Source: RH-AL1 sp965198485 | GTDB lineage: Bacteria > Pseudomonadota > Alphaproteobacteria > Rhizobiales > Beijerinckiaceae | Assembly: GCA_965198485.1 (NCBI GenBank) | Contig: CBDAPQ010000005.1 | Span: forward strand, 1,798,001 to 1,862,000 | Reading direction: 5' to 3' | Length of the DNA: 64,000 bases | In this document: piece after piece, positions 1 to 8,266 of the stretch | How positions within the stretch are numbered: the stretch's first letter is position 1 | Layout: every line of letters begins with the position of its first letter | Translations under genes and position numbers: made by a program | Notes under the pieces: generated by a model | Seen by the model: only the letters and a program-made list of their open reading frames with translations | What the model was told of the DNA's origin: nothing | Databases searched by the model: none

Positions 1-1125
1 TCGCGCACCTGCGCCCACCTCATCCAGTCCGCCGCCGGCGTTATGATCTTCGCCGAGCCGCGCTTCGCCACCGCCATCATCGACGAGCGCGACCTCGCCG
101 GCCTCTCCGATGCCAACGCCGAGCTCGACCGCGTGGTCGACCAGCTGCTCGCGCGCCGGCCCGACATCAAGATGCTGTTCCTCGTCGGCTCCTGCCCTTC
201 CGAGGTCATCAAGCTCGATCTCTCTCGCGCCGCCCTGCGTCTCTCGCGCACCCACGCCCCCACCGTGCGGGTGCTGAACTACTCCGGCAGCGGCATCGAG
301 ACGACCTTTACGCAGGGCGAGGACGCCTGCCTGGCCTCGCTGGTGCCGGAGATGGCCTCCACCGAGGCCTCGCAATTGCTTGTCGTCGGCACGCTTGCCG
401 ACGTCGTCGAGGATCAGTTCCGCCGGCTGTTCGCCGGGCTCGGCATCGCCGACGTCGCCTTTTTGCCGCCGCGCCGTGCCGCCGAGCTGCCGGCCGTGGG
501 CCCGGGCACGCGCATGCTGCTGGCGCAGCCCTTCCTCAACGACACCGCGCGGGCGCTCGAGGCGCGCGGTGCGACACGCATCGCCGCGCCGTTCCCGCTC
601 GGCGCCGAGGGCACTGCCTCGTGGTTCGCCGCCGCGGCGCAGGCTTTCGGGCTCGATGCCGCCCGCACCGCCGCCTTACTCCAGCCCTACCGCGAGCGCG
701 CGGAAAGGGCCTGCGCGCGCTATCGCCCGGCGCTCGAGGGCCGCAGCATCTTCTTCTTTCCGGACTCGCAGCTGGAGGTGCCGCTGGCGCGCTTCCTCCA
801 CCGCGAGCTCGGCATGCGGCTCGTCGAGGTCGGCTCGCCCTACATCCACCGCCAGCACCTCGCCGCCGACCTCGACCTGCTGCCGGCCGACACTGTCCTC
901 AGCGAGGGCCAGGACGTCGAGCGCCAGCTCGACCGCTGCCGCGCTGCCGCGCCCGACCTCACCGTCTGCGGCCTCGGCCTTGCCAACCCGCTGGAGGCCG
1001 ACGGTCTGACGACCAAATGGTCGATCGAGCTGGTGTTCACCCCCATCCAGGGCTTCGAGCAGGCCGGCGACCTCGCCGAACTGTTCGCCCGACCCCTGGC
1101 GCGCCGCGCCAGATTGGCAGCCTGA
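1..1125 (+). CDS. bchN: Light-independent protochlorophyllide reductase subunit N (5' end outside window)
   Basis: BchN pairs with BchB in the NB component of dark-operative protochlorophyllide oxidoreductase, which reduces the C17-C18 double bond of protochlorophyllide with electrons from BchL. The reading frame is open from base 1, so about 45-50 N-terminal residues lie outside; 374 residues are visible. Cysteines expected to hold the NB [4Fe-4S] cluster can be seen in RTCAHLIQ at the very start and in LFLVGSCPSEV. The conserved LNYSGSGIETTFTQGED segment is typical of the nitrogenase-like BchN family. The next gene, bchB, starts 1 base after the stop, so the two are in one operon. Identification is from family motifs; it is secure apart from the missing start. 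Confidence 0.95.
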   Translation, partial: SRTCAHLIQSAAGVMIFAEPRFATAIIDERDLAGLSDANAELDRVVDQLLARRPDIKMLFLVGSCPSEVIKLDLSRAALRLSRTHAPTVRVLNYSGSGIETTFTQGEDACLASLVPEMASTEASQLLVVGTLADVVEDQFRRLFAGLGIADVAFLPPRRAAELPAVGPGTRMLLAQPFLNDTARALEARGATRIAAPFPLGAEGTASWFAAAAQAFGLDAARTAALLQPYRERAERACARYRPALEGRSIFFFPDSQLEVPLARFLHRELGMRLVEVGSPYIHRQHLAADLDLLPADTVLSEGQDVERQLDRCRAAAPDLTVCGLGLANPLEADGLTTKWSIELVFTPIQGFEQAGDLAELFARPLARRARLAA

Positions 1126-1126
1126 C

Positions 1127-2770
1127 ATGCAGCTTACCGTCTGGACCTATGAAGGCCCGCCCCACGTCGGCGCCATGCGCATCGCCACCGCGATGAAGGA
1201 CGTGCACTACGTGCTGCACGCACCCCAGGGCGACACCTACGCCGACCTACTCTTCACCATGATCGAGCGGCGCAAGACTCGCCCGCCGGTGACCTACACC
1301 ACCTTTCAGGCGCGCGACCTCGGCGGCGACACGGCGGAGCTGTTCAAGCGCTCGGTCAACGAGGCCTACGAGCGCTTCCGCCCGCAGGCGATTCTCGTGG
1401 GGGCCTCCTGCACGGCCGAATTGATCCAGGACGACCCCGGCGGTCTCGCCGAAGCCTTGAAACTGCCGGTTCCGGTGGTGCCGCTCGAGCTGCCCTCCTA
1501 CCAGAAGAAGGAGAACTGGGGCGCGGCGGAGACCTTCTACCAGCTGGTGCGCGCCTTCGCCGGCCCGCACGCGCTGAAGCCCGGGTCCACGCGATCGCCA
1601 CGGCTGGAGGGGCGGGCGCCGTCCTGTAACATCCTCGGCCCGGCCGCGCTCGGCTTTCGCCACCGCGACGACCTCGTCGAGGTGAAGCGCCTGCTCGCTC
1701 GTTTGGGGATCGACGTGAACGTGGTGGCGCCCGAGGGCGCGACCCCGGCCGACCTCGCCTGCCTCGGCGCCGCCGACTTCAACGTGGTGCTTTATCCCGA
1801 GATCGCGGGGCAGGCGGCGAGATGGCTGGAGCGCGCCTTCCAGCAGCCCTCGACCAAGGTCGTGCCGATCGGCGTCGGCGCCACGCGCGATTTCATCGGT
1901 GAGGTGGCCGCGCTGTGCGCTTCGGCCGAGGTTCACGCCAACGCCGAAGCCCTCCTCGCCGCCGACGAGTCGCGCCTGACCTGGTACTCGCGCTCGGTCG
2001 ATTCGACCTATCTCACCGGCAAGCGCGTCTTCGTCTTCGGCGACGCCACCCACGCGATGGCCGCCGCCCGCATCGCCAAGGAGGAACTCGGCTTCACCGT
2101 CGTGGCGATCGGCACCTACACCCGCGAATACGCCCGCGACGTGCGCGACCTCGCCGCGCGCTACGAGGCCGAGGCCATCGTGTCGGACGACTTCCTCGCG
2201 GTGGAGGAGGCGATCCAGCGCCTGCAGCCCGAGCTGGTGCTCGGCACGCAGATGGAGCGCCACGTCGCCAAGCGGCTCGGCGTCCCCTGCGCGGTGATCT
2301 CGGCGCCGGTGCACGTGCAGGATTTCCCCGCGCGCTACTCCCCGGTGATGGGCTTCGAGGGCGCCAACGTCATCTTCGATACGTTTGTCCATCCCCTCAT
2401 GATGGGTTTGGAGGAACACCTTCTGGGCATGTTCCGCGACGACGGCGAGTTCCACGACGGCGCCGCGCCCTCGCACCTCGCCACCACCGGCGCCGAGGTC
2501 GCGGCCGGCGCGGCGCTTGTCGAGCCGGTTGCCGCGGAACTCCCGATCGCTGCGGACATCCCGACCGCAGCGCTCGCAGCCGAAACCGCCGTGCTCGAAC
2601 GGCCCAAGACGATGACCTGGTCGCCCGAGGGCGAGAAGGAGCTCGGTAAGATCCCGTTCTTCGTTCGCGGCAAGGCGCGCCGCAACACCGAAGCCTATGC
2701 GCTCGAGCGGGGCGTGAGCCTCATCACGATCGAGACCTTGTACGATGCCAAAGCCCATTTCTCGCGCTAG
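1127..2770 (+). CDS. bchB: Light-independent protochlorophyllide reductase subunit B
   Basis: Catalytic partner of BchN in dark protochlorophyllide reduction (bacteriochlorophyll a synthesis). The 547-residue product begins MQLTVWTYEGPPHVGAM, a family hallmark. Asp36 (in APQGDTYAD) matches the unusual aspartate cluster ligand known in BchB. VGASCTAELIQDDPGG and YSRSVDSTYLTGKR are conserved, and Asp280 just before the latter is a likely proton donor. An Ala/Glu-rich linker at about residues 455-490 separates the main body from the C-terminal helix-rich domain, making it slightly longer than many homologues. The ATG follows the bchN stop by 1 base. bchL begins 12 bases downstream, although many proteobacterial clusters place bchH here. 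Confidence 0.96.
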   Translation: MQLTVWTYEGPPHVGAMRIATAMKDVHYVLHAPQGDTYADLLFTMIERRKTRPPVTYTTFQARDLGGDTAELFKRSVNEAYERFRPQAILVGASCTAELIQDDPGGLAEALKLPVPVVPLELPSYQKKENWGAAETFYQLVRAFAGPHALKPGSTRSPRLEGRAPSCNILGPAALGFRHRDDLVEVKRLLARLGIDVNVVAPEGATPADLACLGAADFNVVLYPEIAGQAARWLERAFQQPSTKVVPIGVGATRDFIGEVAALCASAEVHANAEALLAADESRLTWYSRSVDSTYLTGKRVFVFGDATHAMAAARIAKEELGFTVVAIGTYTREYARDVRDLAARYEAEAIVSDDFLAVEEAIQRLQPELVLGTQMERHVAKRLGVPCAVISAPVHVQDFPARYSPVMGFEGANVIFDTFVHPLMMGLEEHLLGMFRDDGEFHDGAAPSHLATTGAEVAAGAALVEPVAAELPIAADIPTAALAAETAVLERPKTMTWSPEGEKELGKIPFFVRGKARRNTEAYALERGVSLITIETLYDAKAHFSR

Positions 2771-2782
2771 CGGACCCCGCTC

Positions 2783-3697
2783 ATGAACGCCCCCTTCAAG
2801 GCTCCCGGCCCGACCTCCTGCCGCGCCGCCGGCTTCCTCGACGGCGAGGGATCGGTGCAGGTGCAGCTCGATCCCACCGACAAGATCGGCAGCGCCAAGG
2901 TCTTCGCCGTCTACGGCAAGGGCGGCATCGGCAAGTCCACCACCTCGTCAAATCTGTCCGTCGCCTTCTCCCGGCTCGGCAAGCGGGTGCTGCAGATCGG
3001 TTGCGACCCCAAGCATGATTCGACCTTCACGCTGACCAAGAAGCTGATGCCGACGGTGATCGACATCCTCGAGACGGTGGACTTCCACACCGAGGAGCTG
3101 CGCACCGAGGATTTCGTCTTCGAAGGCGTCGGCGGCGTGATGTGCGTCGAGGCGGGCGGTCCGCCGGCCGGCACCGGCTGCGGCGGCTACGTCGTGGGGC
3201 AGACGGTGAAGCTGCTCAAGGAGCATCACCTGCTTGACGACACCGACGTCGTGATCTTCGACGTGCTGGGCGACGTCGTGTGCGGCGGATTCGCCGCGCC
3301 GCTCCAGCACGCCGACCGCGCGCTGGTGGTGACGGCCAACGATTTCGACTCGATCTTCGCGATGAACCGCATCGTGGCGGCGATCGAGGCCAAGGCCAAG
3401 AACTACAAGGTCCGCTTCGGCGGCGTGATCATCAACCGCTCGGACGGGACCGATCAGGTCGACAAGTACAACCAAGTCGTCGGCCTCAACAGGGTCGCGC
3501 ATTTCCCCATGCTCGACGCCATCCGCAAGTCGCGCCTGAAGAAGCAGACACTGTTCGAGATGGATGAGACGCCGGAGATCCTCGCGGTGCAGGCGGAGTA
3601 CATGCAGCTCGCCGAGACGCTCTACGCCGGCACCGAGCCGCTGACGCCAAAGCCGATGAAGGACCGCGACATCTTCGACCTGCTCGGTTTTGACTAG
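2783..3697 (+). CDS. bchL: Light-independent protochlorophyllide reductase iron-sulfur ATPase
   Basis: BchL is the NifH-like homodimeric ATPase that feeds electrons to the BchNB complex. The 304-residue protein has a P-loop YGKGGIGKST at about 44-53, switch motif GCDPKHDST at 73-81, and the two cysteines that bridge the [4Fe-4S] cluster, Cys133 (GTGCGGYVVGQ) and Cys167 (GDVVCGGFAAP). Length and the N-terminal extension before the P-loop fit the family. The Shine-Dalgarno is weak, so expression probably relies on the upstream bchB transcript. bchM starts 13 bases after the stop. Confidence 0.96.
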   Translation: MNAPFKAPGPTSCRAAGFLDGEGSVQVQLDPTDKIGSAKVFAVYGKGGIGKSTTSSNLSVAFSRLGKRVLQIGCDPKHDSTFTLTKKLMPTVIDILETVDFHTEELRTEDFVFEGVGGVMCVEAGGPPAGTGCGGYVVGQTVKLLKEHHLLDDTDVVIFDVLGDVVCGGFAAPLQHADRALVVTANDFDSIFAMNRIVAAIEAKAKNYKVRFGGVIINRSDGTDQVDKYNQVVGLNRVAHFPMLDAIRKSRLKKQTLFEMDETPEILAVQAEYMQLAETLYAGTEPLTPKPMKDRDIFDLLGFD

Positions 3698-3710
3698 GAT
3701 CGGATGATCG

Positions 3711-4418
3711 ATGCAAAACGCCTCCTACGTCGCCCGCCGCGGCCAGCTCCACACCTACTTCGACCGCACCGCCGCCGACGCCTGGGCCAAGCTCACCTCG
3801 GATGCGCCGTTGTCGAAGATCCGCGCCACCGTGCGTGCTGGCCGCGACACGACTCGCGCGACCATTCTCGGCTGGCTGCCGGCCGACCTCACCGGCAGGC
3901 GCGTGCTCGACGCCGGCTGCGGCACCGGCACGCTCGCCGCCGATCTGGCACGGCGCGGCGCCGACGTCGTGGCGATCGACCTCTCGCCGACGCTTGTCGA
4001 CCTCGGCCGCGAGCGCATCGACGCGCATTTCGGCCTGGAGGGTCGCGGCAGCATCGAGTTTCGCTCGGGCGACATGCTCGATGCCGCGCTCGGCCGCTTC
4101 GACCACGTCGTGGCTATGGATTCTCTGATCCATTACCGCGCCGCCGACATGGCCGAGGCGGTGGCTCGCCTCGCCGCGCGCACCTCCGCCTCGATGGTGT
4201 TCACCTTTGCCCCGCGCACGCCGGCGCTGACCCTGCTCCATGCGGCCGGCCAGCTGTTCCCGCGCGCCGATCGCTCCCCGGCGATCGAGCCGATCCGCCC
4301 CGGCACGATCCGCCGCCGCCTCGGCCGCGTGCTGCCTCCCGGCGCGAGCCTCGGCCGCACCAATCGTGTCGCCACGGGTTTCTACATCTCGCAGGCTCTG
4401 GAGGTCGTGACCGGATGA
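3711..4418 (+). CDS. bchM: Mg-protoporphyrin IX O-methyltransferase
   Basis: Transfers a methyl group from S-adenosylmethionine to the C13 propionate of Mg-protoporphyrin IX, the step before the cyclase AcsF encoded downstream. The 235-residue protein has the class I SAM-binding motif VLDAGCGTGTLAADLA at about 65-80 and a second strand VVAIDLSPTLVDL. The start at 3711 is preferred over the out-of-frame ATG at 3704 because an AGGATCGG-like ribosome site lies about 7 bases upstream and the N-terminal region (YFDRTAADAWAKLTSDAPLS) fits BchM. The stop overlaps the start of lhaA in an ATGA arrangement, implying translational coupling. Confidence 0.95.
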   Translation: MQNASYVARRGQLHTYFDRTAADAWAKLTSDAPLSKIRATVRAGRDTTRATILGWLPADLTGRRVLDAGCGTGTLAADLARRGADVVAIDLSPTLVDLGRERIDAHFGLEGRGSIEFRSGDMLDAALGRFDHVVAMDSLIHYRAADMAEAVARLAARTSASMVFTFAPRTPALTLLHAAGQLFPRADRSPAIEPIRPGTIRRRLGRVLPPGASLGRTNRVATGFYISQALEVVTG

Positions 4419-5929
4419 CCCATGGCGCTTTCTGCGGCGAGACGACAATGCTGGCCTCGACGCTCCATTCGTACACGCCCGATGATTACATCTTCAAACC
4501 ATCGTCGGTGGGCTTGCAGAAGACTGTCGCCACGCAATGGATGAAGCTCGGCGCCGACCTGCTGCCGTTCGCCGACGCCGCCTCGGCGGAGCTGCAACTT
4601 TCCAAGCTGCTGCGCCTGTCGCTGTTCCAGGTTACCGTCGGCATGGCCGTCGTGCTGCTCATCGGCACGTTGAACCGGGTCATGATCGTCGAGCTCGGCG
4701 TGCCGGTCTGGCTCGTCGCCTCCATGATTGCGCTGCCCCTGGTGTTCGCCCCGTTTCGCGCCCTCATCGGCTTCAAGTCCGACACCCACAAGTCCGCGCT
4801 CGGCTGGAGGCGCGTGCCTTACCTCTGGTTCGGCACGATGCTGCAATTCGGCGGCCTCTCGATCATGCCATTCGCGCTCATCCTTCTCGGCGGCGATACG
4901 TCGGCGCCGCCGGTGGTGGGGCAGGGCGCAGCGGCGCTCGCGTTTCTGCTGATGGGTGCCGGGATGCACACGGTGCAGACGGCTGGCTTGGCGTTGGCCA
5001 CCGATCTCGCCCCGCAGCGCTCGCATCCCAAGGTCGTGGCGCTGCTGTGCGTGATGATGATGCTCGGCATGATGGTCTCGGCGCTGCTGTTCGGCGCGCT
5101 GCTGGCGCATTTTTCCGAGGTTCGGCTGATCCAGGTCGTGCAGGGCGCCGCCTTTCTGACGATGGCCCTCAATCTTTTCGCGATCTGGAAGCAGGAGCCG
5201 CGTGGGCGCCGCGTCGCTCCGGTGGCGCATTCGACCTTCCGAGAGGCCTGCCGCGTGTTTTCCAAGCACGGGCGGCCGGCGCGCCGGCTGATCTCGGTCG
5301 CGCTCGGCACGATGGCCTTCTCCATGCAGGACGTGCTGCTCGAGCCCTACGGCGGCCAGGTGCTGCACCTCTCCGTCGGCGCCACCACCGGGTTGACCGC
5401 GATGCTCGCCGTCGGCGGCCTGTTCGGCTTCATCTCGGCCGCCCGCTGGCTCGGCCGCGGCGCCGATCCCTATCGTTTCGCCGCCGTCGGCCTCGTCACC
5501 GGGCTCGTCGCCTTCACCGCCGTGATCTTCGCCGAGCCGCTGCAATCGACCACGCTTTTCGCCGCCGGCGTGACGCTGATCGGCCTCGGCTCGGGCATCT
5601 TCGCTCATTGCACGCTGACCGCGGCGATGGGCATGGCGCAGGAGGGCCAGAGCGGCCTGGTGCTCGGCGTCTGGGGCGCGGTGCAGGCCTCGGCGGCGGG
5701 CGTCGCGGTGGCGGGCGGCGGCCTCATCCGCGACGCCGTCTCCGGCCTCGCCGCCTCGGGGGCGCTCGGTCCGACGCTGGACCAGCCGGCGACCGGCTAT
5801 TCCTTCGTCTATTATTGCGAGATCGGGCTGCTGTTCGCGACGCTGATCGCGATGGGCCCACTGGTGCGTGCGCGCGCCAAGGTGGCACGCCAAACCTACA
5901 AGCTGGCCGAGCTGAGAAGCCAGAGCTGA
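4415..5929 (+). CDS. lhaA: LhaA/PucC-family light-harvesting complex assembly membrane protein
   Basis: Major-facilitator-type membrane protein of the PucC/LhaA/BCH family, needed for assembly of the LH1 antenna around the reaction centre. The product is about 504 residues from the ATG overlapping the bchM stop, or 493 from ATG 4448; the coupled start is chosen but the choice is uncertain. LSLFQVTVGMAVVLLIGTLNR, the loop FKSDTHKSALGWRRVPYLW and about 12 hydrophobic segments are seen, as expected for the family. Position between bchM and puhA matches the canonical lhaA locus (ORF477/orf428-like genes). The name LhaA rather than PucC rests on location only. Confidence 0.9.
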   Translation: MTHGAFCGETTMLASTLHSYTPDDYIFKPSSVGLQKTVATQWMKLGADLLPFADAASAELQLSKLLRLSLFQVTVGMAVVLLIGTLNRVMIVELGVPVWLVASMIALPLVFAPFRALIGFKSDTHKSALGWRRVPYLWFGTMLQFGGLSIMPFALILLGGDTSAPPVVGQGAAALAFLLMGAGMHTVQTAGLALATDLAPQRSHPKVVALLCVMMMLGMMVSALLFGALLAHFSEVRLIQVVQGAAFLTMALNLFAIWKQEPRGRRVAPVAHSTFREACRVFSKHGRPARRLISVALGTMAFSMQDVLLEPYGGQVLHLSVGATTGLTAMLAVGGLFGFISAARWLGRGADPYRFAAVGLVTGLVAFTAVIFAEPLQSTTLFAAGVTLIGLGSGIFAHCTLTAAMGMAQEGQSGLVLGVWGAVQASAAGVAVAGGGLIRDAVSGLAASGALGPTLDQPATGYSFVYYCEIGLLFATLIAMGPLVRARAKVARQTYKLAELRSQS

Positions 5930-5956
5930 GAAAGCTGCAACGGAAGGGAGGATCAG

Positions 5957-6724
5957 ATGGTCGGAGCGCTCACTGGTTACATCGACATCGCACAGGTCGT
6001 GCTCTACGCCTTCTGGCTGTTCTTCGCCGGGCTGGTGTTTTACCTGCATCGCGAGAACAAGCGCGAGGGCTACCCGCTCGAGACGGAGCGTGCGCCGGGC
6101 TCGCGCGTCTCCGTGCGAGGCTTCCCCGAATTGCCGCCGGCCAAGGTCTTCCATCATCACGACGGCAAGGAGTTTTCAGTGCCGCTCTATCGCAACGACC
6201 GACCCGATGTGGCCCTCGAGATGGGTGCGGAATGGCCGGGCTCGCCCTTTGCGCCCACCGGAAACCCGATGCTGGACGGCGTCGGCCCGGCGTCTTACGC
6301 CGCCCGCGAGGATGTGCCCGAAGTCGGCATCGAGGGCCGCCCGATTATTATGCCGCTGCGTCTGGCCCATCACCATTCGATCGCGGCCGACGGGCCGAAT
6401 CCGATCGGCTACCGGGTGCTCGGCGCCGACGGACTCGAGGCCGGCATCGTCCGCGACGCCTGGATCGACGAGGCGGAATCGCTGATCCGCTACCTCGAGG
6501 TCGAGGCCGGCGCGCGACGCGTGCTGCTGCCCATGGCGATGAGCCGAGTGCGGGCCCGCGAGGGCGTCATCAAGGTCGCCTCGATCTTGGCGTCGCAGTT
6601 CACCGACGTGCCGGCGACCAAGTCGCCCGATCAGGTGACGAAGCTCGAGGAGGATCGCATCGTCGCCTATTTCGCCGGCGGCCACCTCTACGCCACGCCC
6701 TCGCGCATGGGGCCGCTGCTGTGA
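5957..6724 (+). CDS. puhA: Photosynthetic reaction centre H subunit
   Basis: The H subunit caps the cytoplasmic face of the L/M reaction-centre core and controls electron and proton transfer to QB. The 255-residue protein has a short periplasmic N-terminus (MVGALTGYIDIAQ), one membrane helix at about 11-32 (VLYAFWLFFAGLVFYLHRE) and a soluble PRC-barrel-type domain with FPELPPAKVF, PMLDGVGPASYAAR and the LIRYLEVE segment. A strong GGGAGG ribosome site lies just ahead of the ATG. The stop overlaps the GTG start of puhB. Identification is secure. Confidence 0.97.
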   Translation: MVGALTGYIDIAQVVLYAFWLFFAGLVFYLHRENKREGYPLETERAPGSRVSVRGFPELPPAKVFHHHDGKEFSVPLYRNDRPDVALEMGAEWPGSPFAPTGNPMLDGVGPASYAAREDVPEVGIEGRPIIMPLRLAHHHSIAADGPNPIGYRVLGADGLEAGIVRDAWIDEAESLIRYLEVEAGARRVLLPMAMSRVRAREGVIKVASILASQFTDVPATKSPDQVTKLEEDRIVAYFAGGHLYATPSRMGPLL

Positions 6725-7368
6725 GCCGCGCTCGCCTGCATCCGGAAGGCTCGGAGATCGTCGGCCGCGACGAGCGCATCCTTTGGGAAGGCCGTCCCGC
6801 AGTTGCCGGCCTCGCCTGGCGCCTGTTCCAGCTCAAGGCCCTGCTCGGGTACTTTGTCGTGCTCGCGATCTGGGATCTCGCCTCGGCCTATGGCGCGGGC
6901 TTCCGCGCCAACGCCGCCTTCCTCGGCCTCTGGTGGGTCGCGCTTGCGGCGACCGCCGTGGCCGCGCTCGTTTTCGGGGCGGCCTGGGTGGTGGCGATCA
7001 CCACGCGCTACACGCTGACCGACAAGCGCCTCATCCTGCAGATCGGAGTCGCCCTGCCGATCGCGCTGACGCTGCCCCTGAGCCGCATCGCCTCGGCCGA
7101 CCTGCGGCTCTACGCCGACGAGAGCGGCGACATCCCGTTGGCCCTGGGCGACGGACAGATCGCCTACATGCTGCTGTGGCCGCATGCGCGCCCCTGGCGC
7201 TTCAAGGTGTCGCAACCCATGCTTCGCAGCGTGCCCGACGCGCGCGAAGTCGCTAGCGTGCTGGCGCAGGCGCTTCTCGTGGCTTCGCCCTCCGGAGAGG
7301 CGATCGCGATCGCCGCGGCGCCCGGTCCGGCATCGCGCCGTCCCGCGGCAGAGCCCGCCGCAGCATGA
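6721..7368 (+). CDS. puhB: Reaction-centre assembly protein PuhB
   Basis: PuhB is an inner-membrane protein that aids reaction-centre assembly. The GTG at 6721 overlaps the puhA TGA by three bases; with it the protein is 215 residues and starts VSRARLHPEGSEIV. The segment DERILWEGRP followed by two hydrophobic hairpins (about 38-60 and 68-95) and ITTRYTLTDKRLIL is typical of the bacterial PH-like domain found in PuhB. An Ala/Pro-rich tail follows. The stop overlaps the start of puhC (ATGA), continuing the coupled chain. Confidence 0.92.
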   Translation: MSRARLHPEGSEIVGRDERILWEGRPAVAGLAWRLFQLKALLGYFVVLAIWDLASAYGAGFRANAAFLGLWWVALAATAVAALVFGAAWVVAITTRYTLTDKRLILQIGVALPIALTLPLSRIASADLRLYADESGDIPLALGDGQIAYMLLWPHARPWRFKVSQPMLRSVPDAREVASVLAQALLVASPSGEAIAIAAAPGPASRRPAAEPAAA

Positions 7369-7967
7369 GGAACGCCATGCCGACCGAGATCAGTCGACCC
7401 GTGGAGGCTCGATCCTCCGCGCCGGCGCCGCGCCCGATCATACCAAGAGGCGTGATCATCGCCGCCGGCCTGCTGATGCTCTTCACCGTCGTCGTCGCGG
7501 CGCTCTCGCACCGCGCCGGTATCTACCACGTGACCACGCCGCCCACGACGGCGGTCGCCAGCCGCGACCTGTTCTTCGCCGACCAACACAACGGCGGTGT
7601 TCTCGTCACCGACGCCAAGACGGGCAAGCGCGTGGCCATGATCGAGCCGACGACCGGCGGCTTCCTCCGCGGCATCATGCGCGGCCTCGTGCGCGAGCAT
7701 CGGTTGAACGATCTGCCGAGCGGTACCGCTTTTCGCTTGACGCACTGGGCCGACGGGCGATTGTCTATCGCCGATCCGGCGAACGGCGAGAGCTTCGACC
7801 TGGAGGCGTTCGGCTCGACCAACGAGCTGGCCTTCGCCAAGCTTCTCGAGGACGACGAAACGAAGTCGAGTGCTCCCGCGGCGGCGAACCAGATGCCGGC
7901 GGGTCAGACCCCGGCGAACAAGGTGTCGCAGGATGCCGCGGCGAAGACGGGAGCGCACGCGCAATGA
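7365..7967 (+). CDS. puhC: Photosynthetic complex assembly protein PuhC
   Basis: PuhC is a membrane-anchored protein required for optimal assembly of the LH1-RC complex. The 200-residue product has a proline-rich cytoplasmic N-terminus, one membrane helix at about 29-47 (GVIIAAGLLMLFTVVVAAL) and a periplasmic domain with DLFFADQHNGGVLVTDAKTG and EHRLNDLPSGTAFRL, both recognisable in the family. A low-complexity Ala/Gln/Pro tail ends the protein. The ATG overlaps the puhB stop; an internal ATG at 7377 is also possible. Its own stop overlaps the next start. Confidence 0.9.
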   Translation: MRNAMPTEISRPVEARSSAPAPRPIIPRGVIIAAGLLMLFTVVVAALSHRAGIYHVTTPPTTAVASRDLFFADQHNGGVLVTDAKTGKRVAMIEPTTGGFLRGIMRGLVREHRLNDLPSGTAFRLTHWADGRLSIADPANGESFDLEAFGSTNELAFAKLLEDDETKSSAPAAANQMPAGQTPANKVSQDAAAKTGAHAQ

Positions 7968-8266
7968 AGGCTGGCTGGTCGGGATCGCGTTCGACGATCG
8001 AGGTGCCGTGCACGATCGATCTCGAGCAGACGCGCGACAGCCTTCACGCCTACGTCGACCTCGACGGCATCGCTCCCGGTCCGGGCGACGAGGTGATCAT
8101 CCACGACGCGCCCTCGGGCATTGGTTTCGGCGAGAAGACGGTGGTGGCGCGGCGCGCGACGCTCAAGCGCGCCGGACCGTTCGGCCGCTTCTGGGCACAT
8201 GTCGAGGGCTACCTTGAATTGACCGAACTCTACGAAGTCAGTTTTTCTGAAGGAAAGGCGCCATGA
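7964..8266 (+). CDS. bciE: Probable BciE, auxiliary protein of the aerobic cyclase
   Basis: A 100-residue soluble protein (MKAGWSGSRSTIEVPCTIDL..., with HAYVDLDGIAPGPGDEVIIHDAP) encoded between puhC and acsF, overlapping both neighbours by 4 bases. In alphaproteobacteria the O2-dependent cyclase AcsF is known to need a small extra protein, BciE, encoded next to acsF; size, position and translational coupling fit. The name is therefore given from context and general resemblance, not from an alignment. No membrane segment or metal-binding motif is seen. Confidence 0.72.
   Translation: MKAGWSGSRSTIEVPCTIDLEQTRDSLHAYVDLDGIAPGPGDEVIIHDAPSGIGFGEKTVVARRATLKRAGPFGRFWAHVEGYLELTELYEVSFSEGKAP

Noticed and set aside
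4382..6160. A 592-codon open frame antisense to lhaA, and similar long antisense frames across bchB, alpha-2-macroglobulin and pbpC
   Set aside because: The high GC content leaves antisense and alternate frames open. Their translations are low-complexity Arg/Ala/Gly/Pro-rich, while the overlapping genes have clear family motifs.
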